A DNA stretch of 64,000 bases, taken from contig CAZUDV010000001.1 in the NCBI GenBank assembly GCA_964619555.1, positions 268,100-332,099 on the forward strand, read 5' to 3'. Position 1 is the stretch's first letter; each line of letters starts with the position of its first letter. Source of the stretch: JAGOPY01 sp964619555. Its GTDB lineage: Bacteria; Bacteroidota; Bacteroidia; Bacteroidales; JAGOPY01. The notes beneath the pieces are model-generated. The model saw nothing but the letters and a program-made list of their open reading frames with translations. It did no database searches and had not been told where the DNA came from. The translations under genes were made by a program, and so were the position numbers. Shown here in pieces: positions 26,327-35,072 of this stretch.

Positions 26327-28162
26327 CTATCGCTTGATTATCCTTGCCGTTTCGACAATATTCCCGGCCCTGACGGATAGGACATATATTCCCGGATTCC
26401 AGGCAGACCCATCTATTTCAAGGATTTCCGGATTGCTTTCCATCTCCGTTAATTGTCTTCCGGTAACATCGAAAACCTGGACCGTATAATTTATATTTCC
26501 TTTCGTCCCTGTCCCGGACAGGCCTGTTTTCAGGTAAAAACTGGTCGAAAACGGATTCGGATAAACCTCCAACTTTGGTTCAAAACCATTGATCCCGTGC
26601 TCCTCGAAGCCAACCAGGAAATCGTCGATTTCCCTCTGCTGGAACATCAGCCAGTTTTCAACGGGGTCATGTCCGCCAGTCCAAATATGAATGCCAGGGA
26701 GACCATCGGCAAGAAATGTCAGGTAAACCTGATCGTTGACAAAACTGGGCGACATGACCGGGTACATGCATTCGGAGAAAATATACATCAGGTCCGTCGT
26801 TAAATCCTTGATCCCCGACCAGGTCTGACCTCCGTCAGTTGAGCCGTTTGCAAAAATATGGCGATAATTCATATCCATATTGTCGTATCCGGGCGCCGGA
26901 GCAGCCCAGACCACATAAATATTGTCGTTTTCATCAATATTGATCTGTGGATGGGAGGTCAGCGATACATAATAAATGCCATATCCGATAATGGTTGAAT
27001 CGCCCTGGTTCGGCGGGATCCATCCGATCAGGTTACCACCTTCAATCAGGTATTCCAGGCTGATGGTGCTCATGATGGTCGTATCCAGGACCGGCATCGA
27101 TTCGTTCCAGTATACTATTCCCTCGGTTGTGGGATAATAATACCCGGTACCGGCATCATCGAAGTAGTGCCACATCCTGCCAAATACCACATGCACATTG
27201 CCCTGGCTGTCAAGGGCGCATGCCTGCGTTCCATCTCCGGCGCAATAGGTCGGTGTGGCTTCGCCGGTATAAGGAGTATATGGACTGTCATATACCACGA
27301 TTTGGGTCCAGTTATCCCCATTGTCATACGATTTCATCACATAACCGTCCTGTGTATCAAAACCGACGCTGAAAGCAAGCGTGTCCCCCCTGGGCTCTGC
27401 CCAGGTGTAATTATCTCCCCCGATCCCGTTAAAATAATTACTGTTCAATTCATCCATCAGCCAATGCTGGATATTCCAGGTTTCCCCGCCGTCAGTCGAA
27501 CGATAGTACAACAAAGCCGATGTCATACCTTCATAAGGATCGCCATAAGTCACCGCCAGGATATGGATGTTCATGTGGTCCGGGCCATTGGTGACCATTG
27601 CCGGCCAGACAATATCGTAACCGGTTGGCCCCTGCAAATAAAACTCTTCCCATGCGCCTTCTCCTTTTACTTCTCTTTTATTGAATATCAGCCCCATCGA
27701 TTGTATTACTGAATGTGAAACGACAATCTCCCCGCCAGGTCCGTATGGCGCATAACACGGCCAACCGGTCCTCACGGTTTCAATGCGTCCGGAAGGATTC
27801 GGTCCCCAACTGCTCCCATCGAAATAATTGTAAGCCGAACCCCTTTCATTCCAGGTCCCCACGTCGTTTGCCCTCATATAAGTGACCCCGACCGTCCCAT
27901 CTTCAAAGGCATAGATCCGGTTCTGTACCGCATCATATGACTGAAGATCGTACCATGTTGTCCCCACTGTTTCATCCATGAGCAATTTCTGCCCGGGGAC
28001 AATTTCCTGAATAAAATGACCTCCTTCCTTTCCGGGAACCGTTTCAGGCATTTTATGCCTGACATTCAGCAGATGTTCCGGAATTTTGACTTCCCTGAAC
28101 TGGGAATAAGCCATGACAGTGGAAAGTACAAAAATTAGGGTAGTTAAAGTAAATCTGTTCAT
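26327..28162 (-). CDS. T9SS-secreted BNR-repeat (sialidase-fold-like) protein
   Basis: ATG 28162 gives about 611 residues beginning with a signal peptide (MNRFTLTTLIFVLSTVMAYSQ); a longer frame from 28213 adds an unlikely N-terminus. Several Asp-box/BNR motifs are visible (STDGGETWNI, SYDNGDNWTQI, STDGGQTWSG), marking a beta-propeller like those of sialidases and photosynthesis-assembly proteins. Recurrent Trp/Tyr/Gly-rich strands support this. The C-terminal about 80 residues are a T9SS type A sorting domain (LEVYPNPFSTSFYLKTG ... NPGIYVLSVRAGNIVETARIIKR). No catalytic Arg triad could be confirmed, so enzyme activity is not claimed. It would be exported to the cell surface. Confidence 0.8.
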   Translation of the reverse strand: MNRFTLTTLIFVLSTVMAYSQFREVKIPEHLLNVRHKMPETVPGKEGGHFIQEIVPGQKLLMDETVGTTWYDLQSYDAVQNRIYAFEDGTVGVTYMRANDVGTWNERGSAYNYFDGSSWGPNPSGRIETVRTGWPCYAPYGPGGEIVVSHSVIQSMGLIFNKREVKGEGAWEEFYLQGPTGYDIVWPAMVTNGPDHMNIHILAVTYGDPYEGMTSALLYYRSTDGGETWNIQHWLMDELNSNYFNGIGGDNYTWAEPRGDTLAFSVGFDTQDGYVMKSYDNGDNWTQIVVYDSPYTPYTGEATPTYCAGDGTQACALDSQGNVHVVFGRMWHYFDDAGTGYYYPTTEGIVYWNESMPVLDTTIMSTISLEYLIEGGNLIGWIPPNQGDSTIIGYGIYYVSLTSHPQINIDENDNIYVVWAAPAPGYDNMDMNYRHIFANGSTDGGQTWSGIKDLTTDLMYIFSECMYPVMSPSFVNDQVYLTFLADGLPGIHIWTGGHDPVENWLMFQQREIDDFLVGFEEHGINGFEPKLEVYPNPFSTSFYLKTGLSGTGTKGNINYTVQVFDVTGRQLTEMESNPEILEIDGSAWNPGIYVLSVRAGNIVETARIIKR

Positions 28163-28297
28163 ATGCTTGGAATTTTGGTTGAATGTAAAGATAATAAAGG
28201 TATTATGAATCAAATTAAAATAATCGGAATGAATGATAAAAAGTCACACATAAATCCTAAAAAAAGATCTAAATGTGAATCAAGTTATGTTAATGAA

Positions 28298-28318
28298 TAC
28301 TTTTGTCTATTATTTTTG
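28298..28318 (+). promoter_or_regulatory. Two tandem -7 promoter elements for the hdr-like operon
   Basis: TACTTTTG (28298-28305) and TATTTTTG (28311-28318) both match TAnnTTTG. They lie 44 and 31 bases before the ATG at 28350 in the divergent gap. Either could start the five-gene operon. Confidence 0.5.
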
Positions 28319-28349
28319 TTAAAAATTTAACAACCAGAATTCTTCATCC

Positions 28350-29066
28350 ATGGGACGACTATTTGACCTGCTCAGTCAGGATGTCCGGTTCCAGGAGGGC
28401 CTGAAAGGCTGCATCAATTGCGGGACATGCACTGCAATCTGTCCAGCCGCTGAATTTTACCAATATGATCCCAGGACTCTTGCCAATATCCTCCAAAGCC
28501 GCGATGAGGAAAAAATTGAGTCCCTTTTAAAAAGCGATTTTATCTGGTATTGCGGGGAATGCATGTCGTGCAAAACAAGATGCCCGCGCGGAAATGCTCC
28601 GGGTTTGCTGATTTCTGCCGTGCGTTCATTGTCGCAGGACTTAGGCTATTTCGTGGAATCCGAAAAAGGCAGGCAGCAACTGGCTATCAAACGGACGGTC
28701 GGTGAATGGATCTTAAATCATGGCTACTGCCTGTTCCCTGAACAGATCACCTTTTATGACCACCCCGAGCAAGGTCCGGTCTGGGACTGGATACACGACC
28801 ACCTTAAAGAGGTTTATGGCCGGTTTGAAGCGAATTACCAGGAAGAGGGTCCGGGGATTCTCCGAAAGATACCGCAGGATTCGCTGGATGAACTGAAAAG
28901 GATATTTGACGTGACCGGTGGAACCGAACGATTTAAGAAGCTGGAGGAATTTTCACGGAAGAAAGCAGAAGAACTGGGTATCGAATTCAGCCCCGGCCAG
29001 AAAAGCGAGTACTATCTTCACGTTTATAACGCCAATAACAACAAGCACGGGAAAGATGAACATTGA
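28350..29066 (+). CDS. HdrC-like 4Fe-4S electron transfer protein
   Basis: A 238-residue soluble iron-sulfur protein related to heterodisulfide reductase subunit C. Two clusters are predicted: CINCGTCTAICP (residues 21-32) and CGECMSCKTRCP (68-79). In Hdr systems HdrC passes electrons between HdrA flavin/Fe-S centres and HdrB. The C-terminal extension (about 110-238) is mostly helical, with charged residues and no further cysteine clusters. It is the first gene of a tight operon and overlaps the HdrB-like gene by 11 bases. Methanogen CoM/CoB cofactors are not expected in Bacteroidota, so the natural substrate is unknown. Confidence 0.85.
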   Translation: MGRLFDLLSQDVRFQEGLKGCINCGTCTAICPAAEFYQYDPRTLANILQSRDEEKIESLLKSDFIWYCGECMSCKTRCPRGNAPGLLISAVRSLSQDLGYFVESEKGRQQLAIKRTVGEWILNHGYCLFPEQITFYDHPEQGPVWDWIHDHLKEVYGRFEANYQEEGPGILRKIPQDSLDELKRIFDVTGGTERFKKLEEFSRKKAEELGIEFSPGQKSEYYLHVYNANNNKHGKDEH

Positions 29067-30129
29067 AGGTAAAAAACGGATCTGGCAGGAATACCAAAAA
29101 GAAATAGCGGAAAACGACTTCTTTTACGCCCGCAGTTGTGTCAGGCAGAGCTTCTTCCCCGGTTCTGAAACGACCTTCCTTAAGATTTTACGGAAAGAAC
29201 TTGGCAAAAATATCTCCGAACACCCTTTTCACACCACCTGCACCGGGATAGCTTATCATGCCGATGTCGTACCCCTGGAAACCACCATGACCGTTGTGGC
29301 AAGGCAATTTGCCCTGATGACTGAAGCCGGATTCCATCATTATGTACCCTCCTGTATCACATCTTTTGGAGTTTACCAGGAAATACTGGAAACCTGGCAT
29401 CATTTCCCGGAAATTGAGAAAAAAATCAGAAAATATCTTAAAGAAGCTACCGGCAAAGAGTTCGAAAAACCAAGAAACCTGGTCCATTCCAGTGATCTGA
29501 TCTATAAATTCAGAAAGGAAATTGCTGCCAGGGGTAAATTCCGGTTGATTAACCGTTTTACCGGAAAACCCATCCGGATCGTCGAACATATCGGTTGCCA
29601 TTATGCTAAGATGTTTCCATCCAAGGGCGTAGGCGGGGCTGAATATCCGCATGTCCTGGTAGGAATGATCGAAGAATGGGGAGGTGAAGTGGTAGACTAT
29701 CCCGAACGTCGCCATTGTTGCGGCTTTGGGTTCCGCCAGTACCTGGTCAAAGCCAACAGGGGCTATTCCATTGCCTGCTCAAAGAAAAAATTCGATTCAA
29801 TGGAACCCTATAAACCGGAAGCCATTCTGACCAACTGTCCGGGTTGCCCGTTCTTCTTCGACCGCTGGCAGTATGCCATCAGTGAAATGGAAGGTAAAAC
29901 CTATGGCGAAGATGGAAACGGGATACCGGTTCTGACTTATGAAGAGCTTGCCGGTATCGTCCTGGGGTATGACCCCTGGGATCTTGGATTCCAAACTCAT
30001 CAGGTCCCCGTGGAGCCGTTGCTGGATAAAATCGGAATACCATACGATCCGGCCAAAAAATACCTCGGAATTAATGGGGAGAACCTCCATAAACCCGAAG
30101 CTACGGAAGTCCTCAAATTTTACCCCTGA
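29056..30129 (+). CDS. HdrB-like CCG-domain protein
   Basis: Using ATG 29056, which overlaps the upstream gene by 11 bases, gives 357 residues; the longer frame from 28918 would overlap it by about 150 bases. The C-terminal half has a full CCG domain: GCHYAKMF, HCCGFGF, NCPGCPFFF, the Cys pattern that binds the unusual [4Fe-4S] cluster of HdrB. The N-terminal half has only partial motifs (SCVRQSFF, TTCTGIAYH, PSCITSFG), so one of the two usual catalytic clusters may be absent or altered. HdrB is the disulfide-reducing subunit in methanogens. The gene is coupled to the HdrA-like gene by a TGATG stop-start overlap. Confidence 0.85.
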   Translation: MNIEGKKRIWQEYQKEIAENDFFYARSCVRQSFFPGSETTFLKILRKELGKNISEHPFHTTCTGIAYHADVVPLETTMTVVARQFALMTEAGFHHYVPSCITSFGVYQEILETWHHFPEIEKKIRKYLKEATGKEFEKPRNLVHSSDLIYKFRKEIAARGKFRLINRFTGKPIRIVEHIGCHYAKMFPSKGVGGAEYPHVLVGMIEEWGGEVVDYPERRHCCGFGFRQYLVKANRGYSIACSKKKFDSMEPYKPEAILTNCPGCPFFFDRWQYAISEMEGKTYGEDGNGIPVLTYEELAGIVLGYDPWDLGFQTHQVPVEPLLDKIGIPYDPAKKYLGINGENLHKPEATEVLKFYP

Positions 30130-31184
30130 TGAGTTCCGGTAATTCCATACTGGTCATTGGCGGCGGTATTGCGGGAATGCAGGCTGCAGTTTCCCTTGCC
30201 TCATTCGGCTACGATCCTGTGATTGTCGAACGACACACTGCCCTTGGCGGACATGTCGCCGGGTGGGACAGGCTTTTCCCTTCCCGTCGGCCAGGTCCGG
30301 AGGTGATTGAATTTCTCAGGCAACAAATGAACGACAACATCAGAATCTTGCTGGAAACGGAAGTGATCCGGACCGACTACCGCAACGGCAGATGGGAGGT
30401 GCAACTGTCTGGAGGGGACCAATTAACCGTGGAAGCCATCCTTGTCACAACCGGTTTCGACCTGTTCCAGGCCCGGAAAAAAGAGGAGTATGGCTATGGC
30501 ATTTATGATAATGTCATTACTTCTGCCGACCTCGAAATAAAATTCAATGCCAAAGAGACTATCCGGAACAATAATGGAAAAATTCCGTCAAGGGTCGGAT
30601 TTGTGCATTGTGTCGGATCCCGTGATGAAAAAGTCGGAAATCTATACTGTTCCAGGGTATGTTGCGTTACGGCAGTCAAACAGGCAATCGAAATAAAGGA
30701 AATGATCCCGGAATCGGAAGTCTTCTGTTTCTATATGGACTTGCGCATGTTCGGGCTGGATTTTGAAGCCCTTTATAAAGAAGCCCAGGAAAAAGGCATC
30801 CAGTTTATCCGGGGGCGCTTGTCAGAATCTTTTGAAAATGCTGACGGAAGTGTAATGGTCAAAGTCGAAGACACGCTGGCTAATAAACCATTCCGTATGA
30901 ATGTGGACCTGCTCGTGCTAATGAGTGGCATGGTGCCGTCGGAGGGTACAGAGAACCTGAAGGCCCTGCTCGGGCTCGAAACTGACGAAAACCAGTTCCT
31001 GCAGCCAAAAGACAGGCAAATCCAGGCTAATGATACTGCCAGCCCGGGGGTATTCCTGGCCGGAACCTGCACCTCACCCAAAAGCATCGATGAGACCCTT
31101 GCCGATTCCCGTTCCGCGGTAATCAGGATCATGGAGTATCTGAAAGCCGGAAAGCCAGTCTTTCCCGGGCGAAGCGGGAAGTAA
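30129..31184 (+). CDS. HdrA-like FAD-dependent oxidoreductase (short form)
   Basis: A 351-residue flavoprotein with the HdrA fold core. The dinucleotide motif is VIGGGIAGMQAA (about residues 7-18), followed by ALGGHVAGW. The central Cys-rich motif HCVGSRDE...YCSRVCCVTAVKQA (about 161-185) resembles the HdrA inserted [4Fe-4S] region. VFLAGTCTSPKSIDETLADSR near the end is also characteristic. Full HdrA proteins carry extra ferredoxin-like domains and exceed 600 residues; those are missing here, so it looks like a QmoA/B-type or short HdrA. Electrons would enter or leave through FAD. Start and stop share TGATG with the HdrB-like gene. Confidence 0.87.
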   Translation: MSSGNSILVIGGGIAGMQAAVSLASFGYDPVIVERHTALGGHVAGWDRLFPSRRPGPEVIEFLRQQMNDNIRILLETEVIRTDYRNGRWEVQLSGGDQLTVEAILVTTGFDLFQARKKEEYGYGIYDNVITSADLEIKFNAKETIRNNNGKIPSRVGFVHCVGSRDEKVGNLYCSRVCCVTAVKQAIEIKEMIPESEVFCFYMDLRMFGLDFEALYKEAQEKGIQFIRGRLSESFENADGSVMVKVEDTLANKPFRMNVDLLVLMSGMVPSEGTENLKALLGLETDENQFLQPKDRQIQANDTASPGVFLAGTCTSPKSIDETLADSRSAVIRIMEYLKAGKPVFPGRSGK

Positions 31185-31238
31185 GGCAGTGAAACGCTAA
31201 GAAGGCAAGACTGTTTGAATGATTGTAGTGATAGATTT

Positions 31239-31246
31239 TAAATTTG
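31239..31246 (+). promoter_or_regulatory. -7-like element before the second HdrC-like gene
   Basis: TAAATTTG matches TAnnTTTG and ends seven bases before the TTG start at 31254. It may be an internal promoter of the operon, or a chance match in AT-rich DNA. Confidence 0.4.
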
Positions 31247-31253
31247 CGAGGGA

Positions 31254-31598
31254 TTGAAAGTAAAGCCTAATTTCGGGTATTCGATTAATGCCGATCGGCA
31301 GCTCGACCACGCAAAGGCTGACTTGCGACTGGCACATTACCTGCTGGAGCGGGAAAGGTCATTCGGCCTGTGCATCTCCTGTGGGACATGTGCCGCTACC
31401 TGTAGCTCTGCACAATATACAGCTTTCAGCCTGAGGGAAATAATTGTCCGTATCAGGCGAGGAAATCTTGACCATATCCGGCAGGAAGCGGAAAAATGTA
31501 TGCTTTGCGGCAAATGTCAGCTCATTTGCCCGCGGCTTGTGAATACCCGGAATATCATTCTGGAAATCCAGAGAGGGTGTGAAAAATTTCAGCTATGA
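31254..31598 (+). CDS. Second HdrC-like small 4Fe-4S protein
   Basis: 114 residues from a TTG start; no ATG is available between the previous stop and the first cysteine motif. Cluster motifs are CISCGTCAATCSSAQ (from residue 40; the last Cys is followed by Ser where most families have Pro) and CMLCGKCQLICPRLV (from residue 82). The small size matches classical HdrC or DsrK-associated electron shuttles. It overlaps the following membrane gene by ATGA. Its job is probably to connect the HdrCBA part with the membrane HdrD-like subunit, inferred from gene order. Confidence 0.8.
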   Translation: MKVKPNFGYSINADRQLDHAKADLRLAHYLLERERSFGLCISCGTCAATCSSAQYTAFSLREIIVRIRRGNLDHIRQEAEKCMLCGKCQLICPRLVNTRNIILEIQRGCEKFQL

Positions 31599-33445
31599 CC
31601 TTTGATTTCTTTGTACTGCCTTTTTTTATCGGCCTGATCGCCTTACTGGTGATCCTGGCGGTAAAATATTCCAGGTGGATACAGGGATTTGAAGTGCGCG
31701 ACAAATTACTGCTGCAACGAGGGGTATGGAGTCGGAAAAGCTTTGATGCCATCGGCGAGATCTTCATGGAAAGTCTCCTTCACCGGAAAATGTTCAGGCG
31801 CAATGCTTTATTGGGCTTTATGCACATGAGTTTCGCCCTGGGATGGTTCCTGCTGATCGTGACCGGCAACCTGGAGTCACGTATCTATAGCAAAGTGCAT
31901 ATAAATCCGCCATATTACCCCATTTTTCTGAAGTTTTTCGTCCAGGACGACCGTATCCTGCATCACGAGTTGTTTTCCATACCGGGAGTATTTCGGATCC
32001 TGATGGATGCCTTCCTGCTGCTGGTATTATCAGGACTCTTTCTCGCTCTCATCAAAAGGGCCAGGTCCAATTGGTTCGGGATGAAAAAAGCCAGCCGGCA
32101 TACCCTCCCTGACCGCCTGGCCATCTCCTGCCTCTGGCTGATCTTTCCACTGAGATTATTGGCCGAAAGTTTTACGGCTGCCACTCATCACGGGGGAAGT
32201 TTCCTGACCAACACTACCGGCCATCTGCTGGGAAGTTTCCTACCGGCTGAACAACTGGCCTACCCTGCCTGGTGGGCCTATTCCTGGGCACTCGGGCTGT
32301 TCTTCATCAGCCTTCCATGGTCCAGGTTTATGCATATCCCCACGGAAGTCATGCTTATTTTTATGCGGCATTATGGTATTAAACCCGGACATTTTTTTAC
32401 CCGGTATGCCAATTTTGAAATCCAGTCATGTCCCAAATGCGGGGTCTGCATTGATGCGTGCCCGGTGAATGAAAATCCGACAGGAACCGGAATTCCACCG
32501 GCTTATTTTCTCCGTTCCCTGAGAGATGAGAAATCCACGGTTTCCGACACGTTCGACTGCCTCCTATGCGGAAGGTGCACGGAATTCTGCCCGGTAGGCA
32601 TCCACATCAATGACATGAGGATTGCTCAGAGGGTTAGATCTTCCACAGGATTGAACGGTTCCTTTCTGTTCGTCAGGCCGCCGGAAGTGCCTCATGCCAG
32701 GGTAGCCTACTTCGCGGGTTGCATGACCCATCTGACCCCTTCCATTAAAATGGCTGTTGAAACGATCTTTAAGACAGCCGGAGAGGATTATAGTTTCATT
32801 GACAGGGAGGGGAGCATCTGCTGCGGCAGGCCATTATGGATGGCAGGCAAGACCATGCAGGCCCGTGAATTGGTCAGGAAGAACCGCCGGCTGATTGAAA
32901 ATTCAGGATGCACCACGCTGGTCCTCTCCTGCCCGATCTGCCTCAAAATATTCCGGGAAGAATACCATCTGGATATTGAGATCCTCCATCATTCGCAATA
33001 CATCCTCCGGCTTGTCGGCCAAAATCGTATCCGTTTGAGCCCTTCCCTGTCGAAAGTGGTTTTTCACGATCCCTGCGAACTGGGCCGTGGTTGTGGAATC
33101 TATGAAGAACCCAGGGAACTTATCTCAACAATATCCGAACTTGCCCCGGCTCAATATGAAAAACAACAATCCATGTGCTGCGGTGGAAGCCTGGGGAGTT
33201 TTGGAACTGAAAGCTCCAAACGCGATGAAGTCACACTGCTGGCCCTGGAATCCCTCCTCTCCGGGCAGCCGGACAGGATCATCACCGGTTGTCCTTTGTG
33301 TAAGAAAACTTTCCAGCATCATTCGCCCGTCGAAGTCAGGGATATCAGTGAACTGGTCGTTGAAGCAATTACCAGGGGCCAGATGAGCCCGGATGAATCC
33401 AGAGAAGAAAAGGTCGAGGACCACCTTGTCCGAATCCTTAAATGA
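31595..33445 (+). CDS. Membrane cytochrome-b-like / HdrD fusion protein
   Basis: A 616-residue protein that looks like HdrE fused to HdrD, or DsrM fused to DsrK. Residues 1-260 contain about five hydrophobic helices (for example LPFFIGLIALLVILAVKY, MHMSFALGWFLLIVTGN, LMDAFLLLVLSGLFLALI), with His residues that could bind heme b, as in NarI-like subunits. Next are two [4Fe-4S] motifs, CPKCGVCIDACP (from residue 279) and CLLCGRCTEFCP (from 322). Then come two CCG domains: GCMTHLTP/ICCGRP/SCPIC (376-449) and PCELGRGCG/MCCGGSL/GCPLC (494-570). This subunit would exchange electrons with the quinone pool. It is the last gene of the operon, convergent with the DUF389 gene. Confidence 0.86.
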   Translation: MTFDFFVLPFFIGLIALLVILAVKYSRWIQGFEVRDKLLLQRGVWSRKSFDAIGEIFMESLLHRKMFRRNALLGFMHMSFALGWFLLIVTGNLESRIYSKVHINPPYYPIFLKFFVQDDRILHHELFSIPGVFRILMDAFLLLVLSGLFLALIKRARSNWFGMKKASRHTLPDRLAISCLWLIFPLRLLAESFTAATHHGGSFLTNTTGHLLGSFLPAEQLAYPAWWAYSWALGLFFISLPWSRFMHIPTEVMLIFMRHYGIKPGHFFTRYANFEIQSCPKCGVCIDACPVNENPTGTGIPPAYFLRSLRDEKSTVSDTFDCLLCGRCTEFCPVGIHINDMRIAQRVRSSTGLNGSFLFVRPPEVPHARVAYFAGCMTHLTPSIKMAVETIFKTAGEDYSFIDREGSICCGRPLWMAGKTMQARELVRKNRRLIENSGCTTLVLSCPICLKIFREEYHLDIEILHHSQYILRLVGQNRIRLSPSLSKVVFHDPCELGRGCGIYEEPRELISTISELAPAQYEKQQSMCCGGSLGSFGTESSKRDEVTLLALESLLSGQPDRIITGCPLCKKTFQHHSPVEVRDISELVVEAITRGQMSPDESREEKVEDHLVRILK

Positions 33446-33452
33446 CCACGCT

Positions 33453-34757
33453 TCAGTTTTCGTAAAAAATTTTGATCTGGGATTGTTTCAGACGCGCTTT
33501 CAACCAAGAATGGATTTTTTCCTTTTCTTTAGGGCTGATGGTCGATCCGGACGTCCTGAAAATGATAATGGAGGTTCTTTCAGGCTTATCCCCTGAAAAA
33601 TCATGGGACTCTGAATAATAGCACTGAACGATCTGGGGATATAAAGGTCGGATCTCTTCCAGCAAATTCAAGCCGATGGCCGAAATGTTCATGACGCTAT
33701 CCAGCTGGGCCTCCTTTCTGTACAATTGCGTTGAAAGCAAATTGAGTTCATTTTTTAACCTGTTCATTTCACTGTTTTCTCCCGTGAGGTCCTGGAGGGT
33801 AAATCCCTGCTTGATATCAATTTCAGTGTCTTTTAAGGAATATTCGCCGGCTTTTTGTTTTATGGAAACCTTTTGATCATCCGTGAATGACAAACCTCCG
33901 AAGACCAGTGTAATCTTCCTTTGCCTGGCATCAATCTGATGGTCCAGAAGGTAATTTTTCTCAAAAAAACTGATGCTCTGGACAAATCTGTTGGCATTTT
34001 CCATAAACCTTTCCTTTTCAACCAATAAATAGCCAAAATAGACACTGGGAACAAGAGTTACGATAATAATGAATGTAATCCACTGGCTGATCCTGTTACG
34101 GTACGTCTTGTCGACAATAGTGATGATGGGGAATCCAAGCAATTTGGTGATCAGTACCGATGCTATCGCTATGAAAACCGAATTGATCGTGAATAAAAAC
34201 AACGCCCCCAGAAAGTATTCTATTTGCAATGTAGCCAGTCCATATCCGGCAGTGCACAGCGGAGGCATAAGGGCAGTGGCAATGGCAACACCGGGTATCA
34301 CCTGCCCTTTTAACTTACTGGTGATGGCAACAATGCCGGCAAGGCCACCGAAAAAAGCAATCAGAACATCGTAAATAGTGGGGCTGGTCCTGGCGAGCAA
34401 TTCGGAATGGGCAGTCGATACCGGGCTGATAAAAAAGTAGGCAGTTGAAGCAACCAGGCTCGCCAGCACGGCAAAGGTGAAATTTTTAATCGCTTTCCGG
34501 AATAATGGAAAGTTATAGGTTGCCAGGCTGTATCCCATCCCGTTTATCGGGCCCATCAGGGGTGATATCAGCATGGCGCCGATGATCACTGCCGTAGAAT
34601 TCATATTCAGTCCGACAGAAGCCACAATGATGGCAAACATAAGGATCCACAGGTTGGTCCCTCTGAAAATGATCCCTTTTTCAATAGAATCGTGAATGAC
34701 GGCAAAATCATCCACTTCACTGACCAGGCTGATATAATTGGATAGTTTTTTGAGCAT
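33453..34757 (-). CDS. DUF389 family membrane protein
   Basis: A 434-residue protein with an N-terminal membrane domain of about six to seven helices and a soluble C-terminal region (about 280-434). The family hallmark is the Gly/Pro-rich membrane segment VGLNMNSTAVIIGAMLISPLMGPINGMG, together with AFFGGLAGIVAITSK and PGVAIATALMPPLCTAGYGLA. The family (TIGR00341-like) is widespread and has no established function; roles in transport or signalling are only suggested. It is convergent with the Hdr-like operon across seven bases. An AGGAG-like site lies just before the ATG on the minus strand. Confidence 0.85.
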   Translation of the reverse strand: MLKKLSNYISLVSEVDDFAVIHDSIEKGIIFRGTNLWILMFAIIVASVGLNMNSTAVIIGAMLISPLMGPINGMGYSLATYNFPLFRKAIKNFTFAVLASLVASTAYFFISPVSTAHSELLARTSPTIYDVLIAFFGGLAGIVAITSKLKGQVIPGVAIATALMPPLCTAGYGLATLQIEYFLGALFLFTINSVFIAIASVLITKLLGFPIITIVDKTYRNRISQWITFIIIVTLVPSVYFGYLLVEKERFMENANRFVQSISFFEKNYLLDHQIDARQRKITLVFGGLSFTDDQKVSIKQKAGEYSLKDTEIDIKQGFTLQDLTGENSEMNRLKNELNLLSTQLYRKEAQLDSVMNISAIGLNLLEEIRPLYPQIVQCYYSESHDFSGDKPERTSIIIFRTSGSTISPKEKEKIHSWLKARLKQSQIKIFYEN

Positions 34758-34864
34758 AAGCTCCTGCTGAATTAATTATTTCTGAGATAAAGATAAACTC
34801 TTTCTCTCTTAAGGCCAAAAATATCCACTCGACTAAACCATAATCGACTAAAAACCAAACGCTT

Positions 34865-34897
34865 AAAAGCCCCTCCGCTATCGGCGGAAGGGCTTTT
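34865..34897 (-). terminator. Intrinsic terminator downstream of tRNA-Leu
   Basis: AAAAGCCC-C-TCCGC, loop TATC, and GCGGA-A-GGGCTTTT form a stable hairpin flanked by A and T runs, so it can end transcription on either strand. It directly follows tRNA-Leu on the minus strand. Confidence 0.75.
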
Positions 34898-34902
34898 ACC
34901 CG

Positions 34903-34988
34903 TACCCGGAGCCGGGATCGAACCGGCACTTCCATCACTGGAAATTGGATTTTAAGTCCAACGCGTCTACCTGTTCCGCCACCCGGGC
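34903..34988 (-). tRNA. tRNA-Leu (anticodon TAA)
   Basis: An 86-nt class II tRNA. The acceptor stem is GCCCGGG paired with TCCGGGT (with G-U at the ends), the anticodon stem-loop is TTGGA-CTTAAAA-TCCAA with anticodon TAA, the T arm is GCCGG-TTCGATC-CCGGC and a long variable arm is present (TTTCCAGTGATGGAAG region). The 3' CCA is not encoded. Confidence 0.93.
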
Positions 34989-35000
34989 GGCACTAAAGAA

Positions 35001-35049
35001 TGTTTAACTTTTAGTGTTTAGTTTTTAATGTTTAATGGTTAATTAAAAG
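35001..35049. repeat. T-rich heptad repeat between two tRNA genes
   Basis: Seven-base units TGTTTAA, CTTTTAG, TGTTTAG, TTTTTAA, TGTTTAA, TGGTTAA and TTAAAAG run in tandem. They are the same family, in opposite orientation, as the CATTAAA/CACTAAA units at 14.97 kb. Confidence 0.7.
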
Positions 35050-35072
35050 TCAAAATTACTCATTTAACATTA

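Noticed and set aside
26316..26331. Short inverted repeat GATAGGA-AA-TCCTATC before the oxyanion permease gene
   Set aside because: Only seven bases per arm and partly inside the end of the previous gene; no T tract and no evidence for an operator.
28918..29055. A longer start for the HdrB-like gene
   Set aside because: It would overlap the HdrC-like gene by about 150 bases in another frame, and the added residues resemble nothing; ATG 29056 gives a normal N-terminus.
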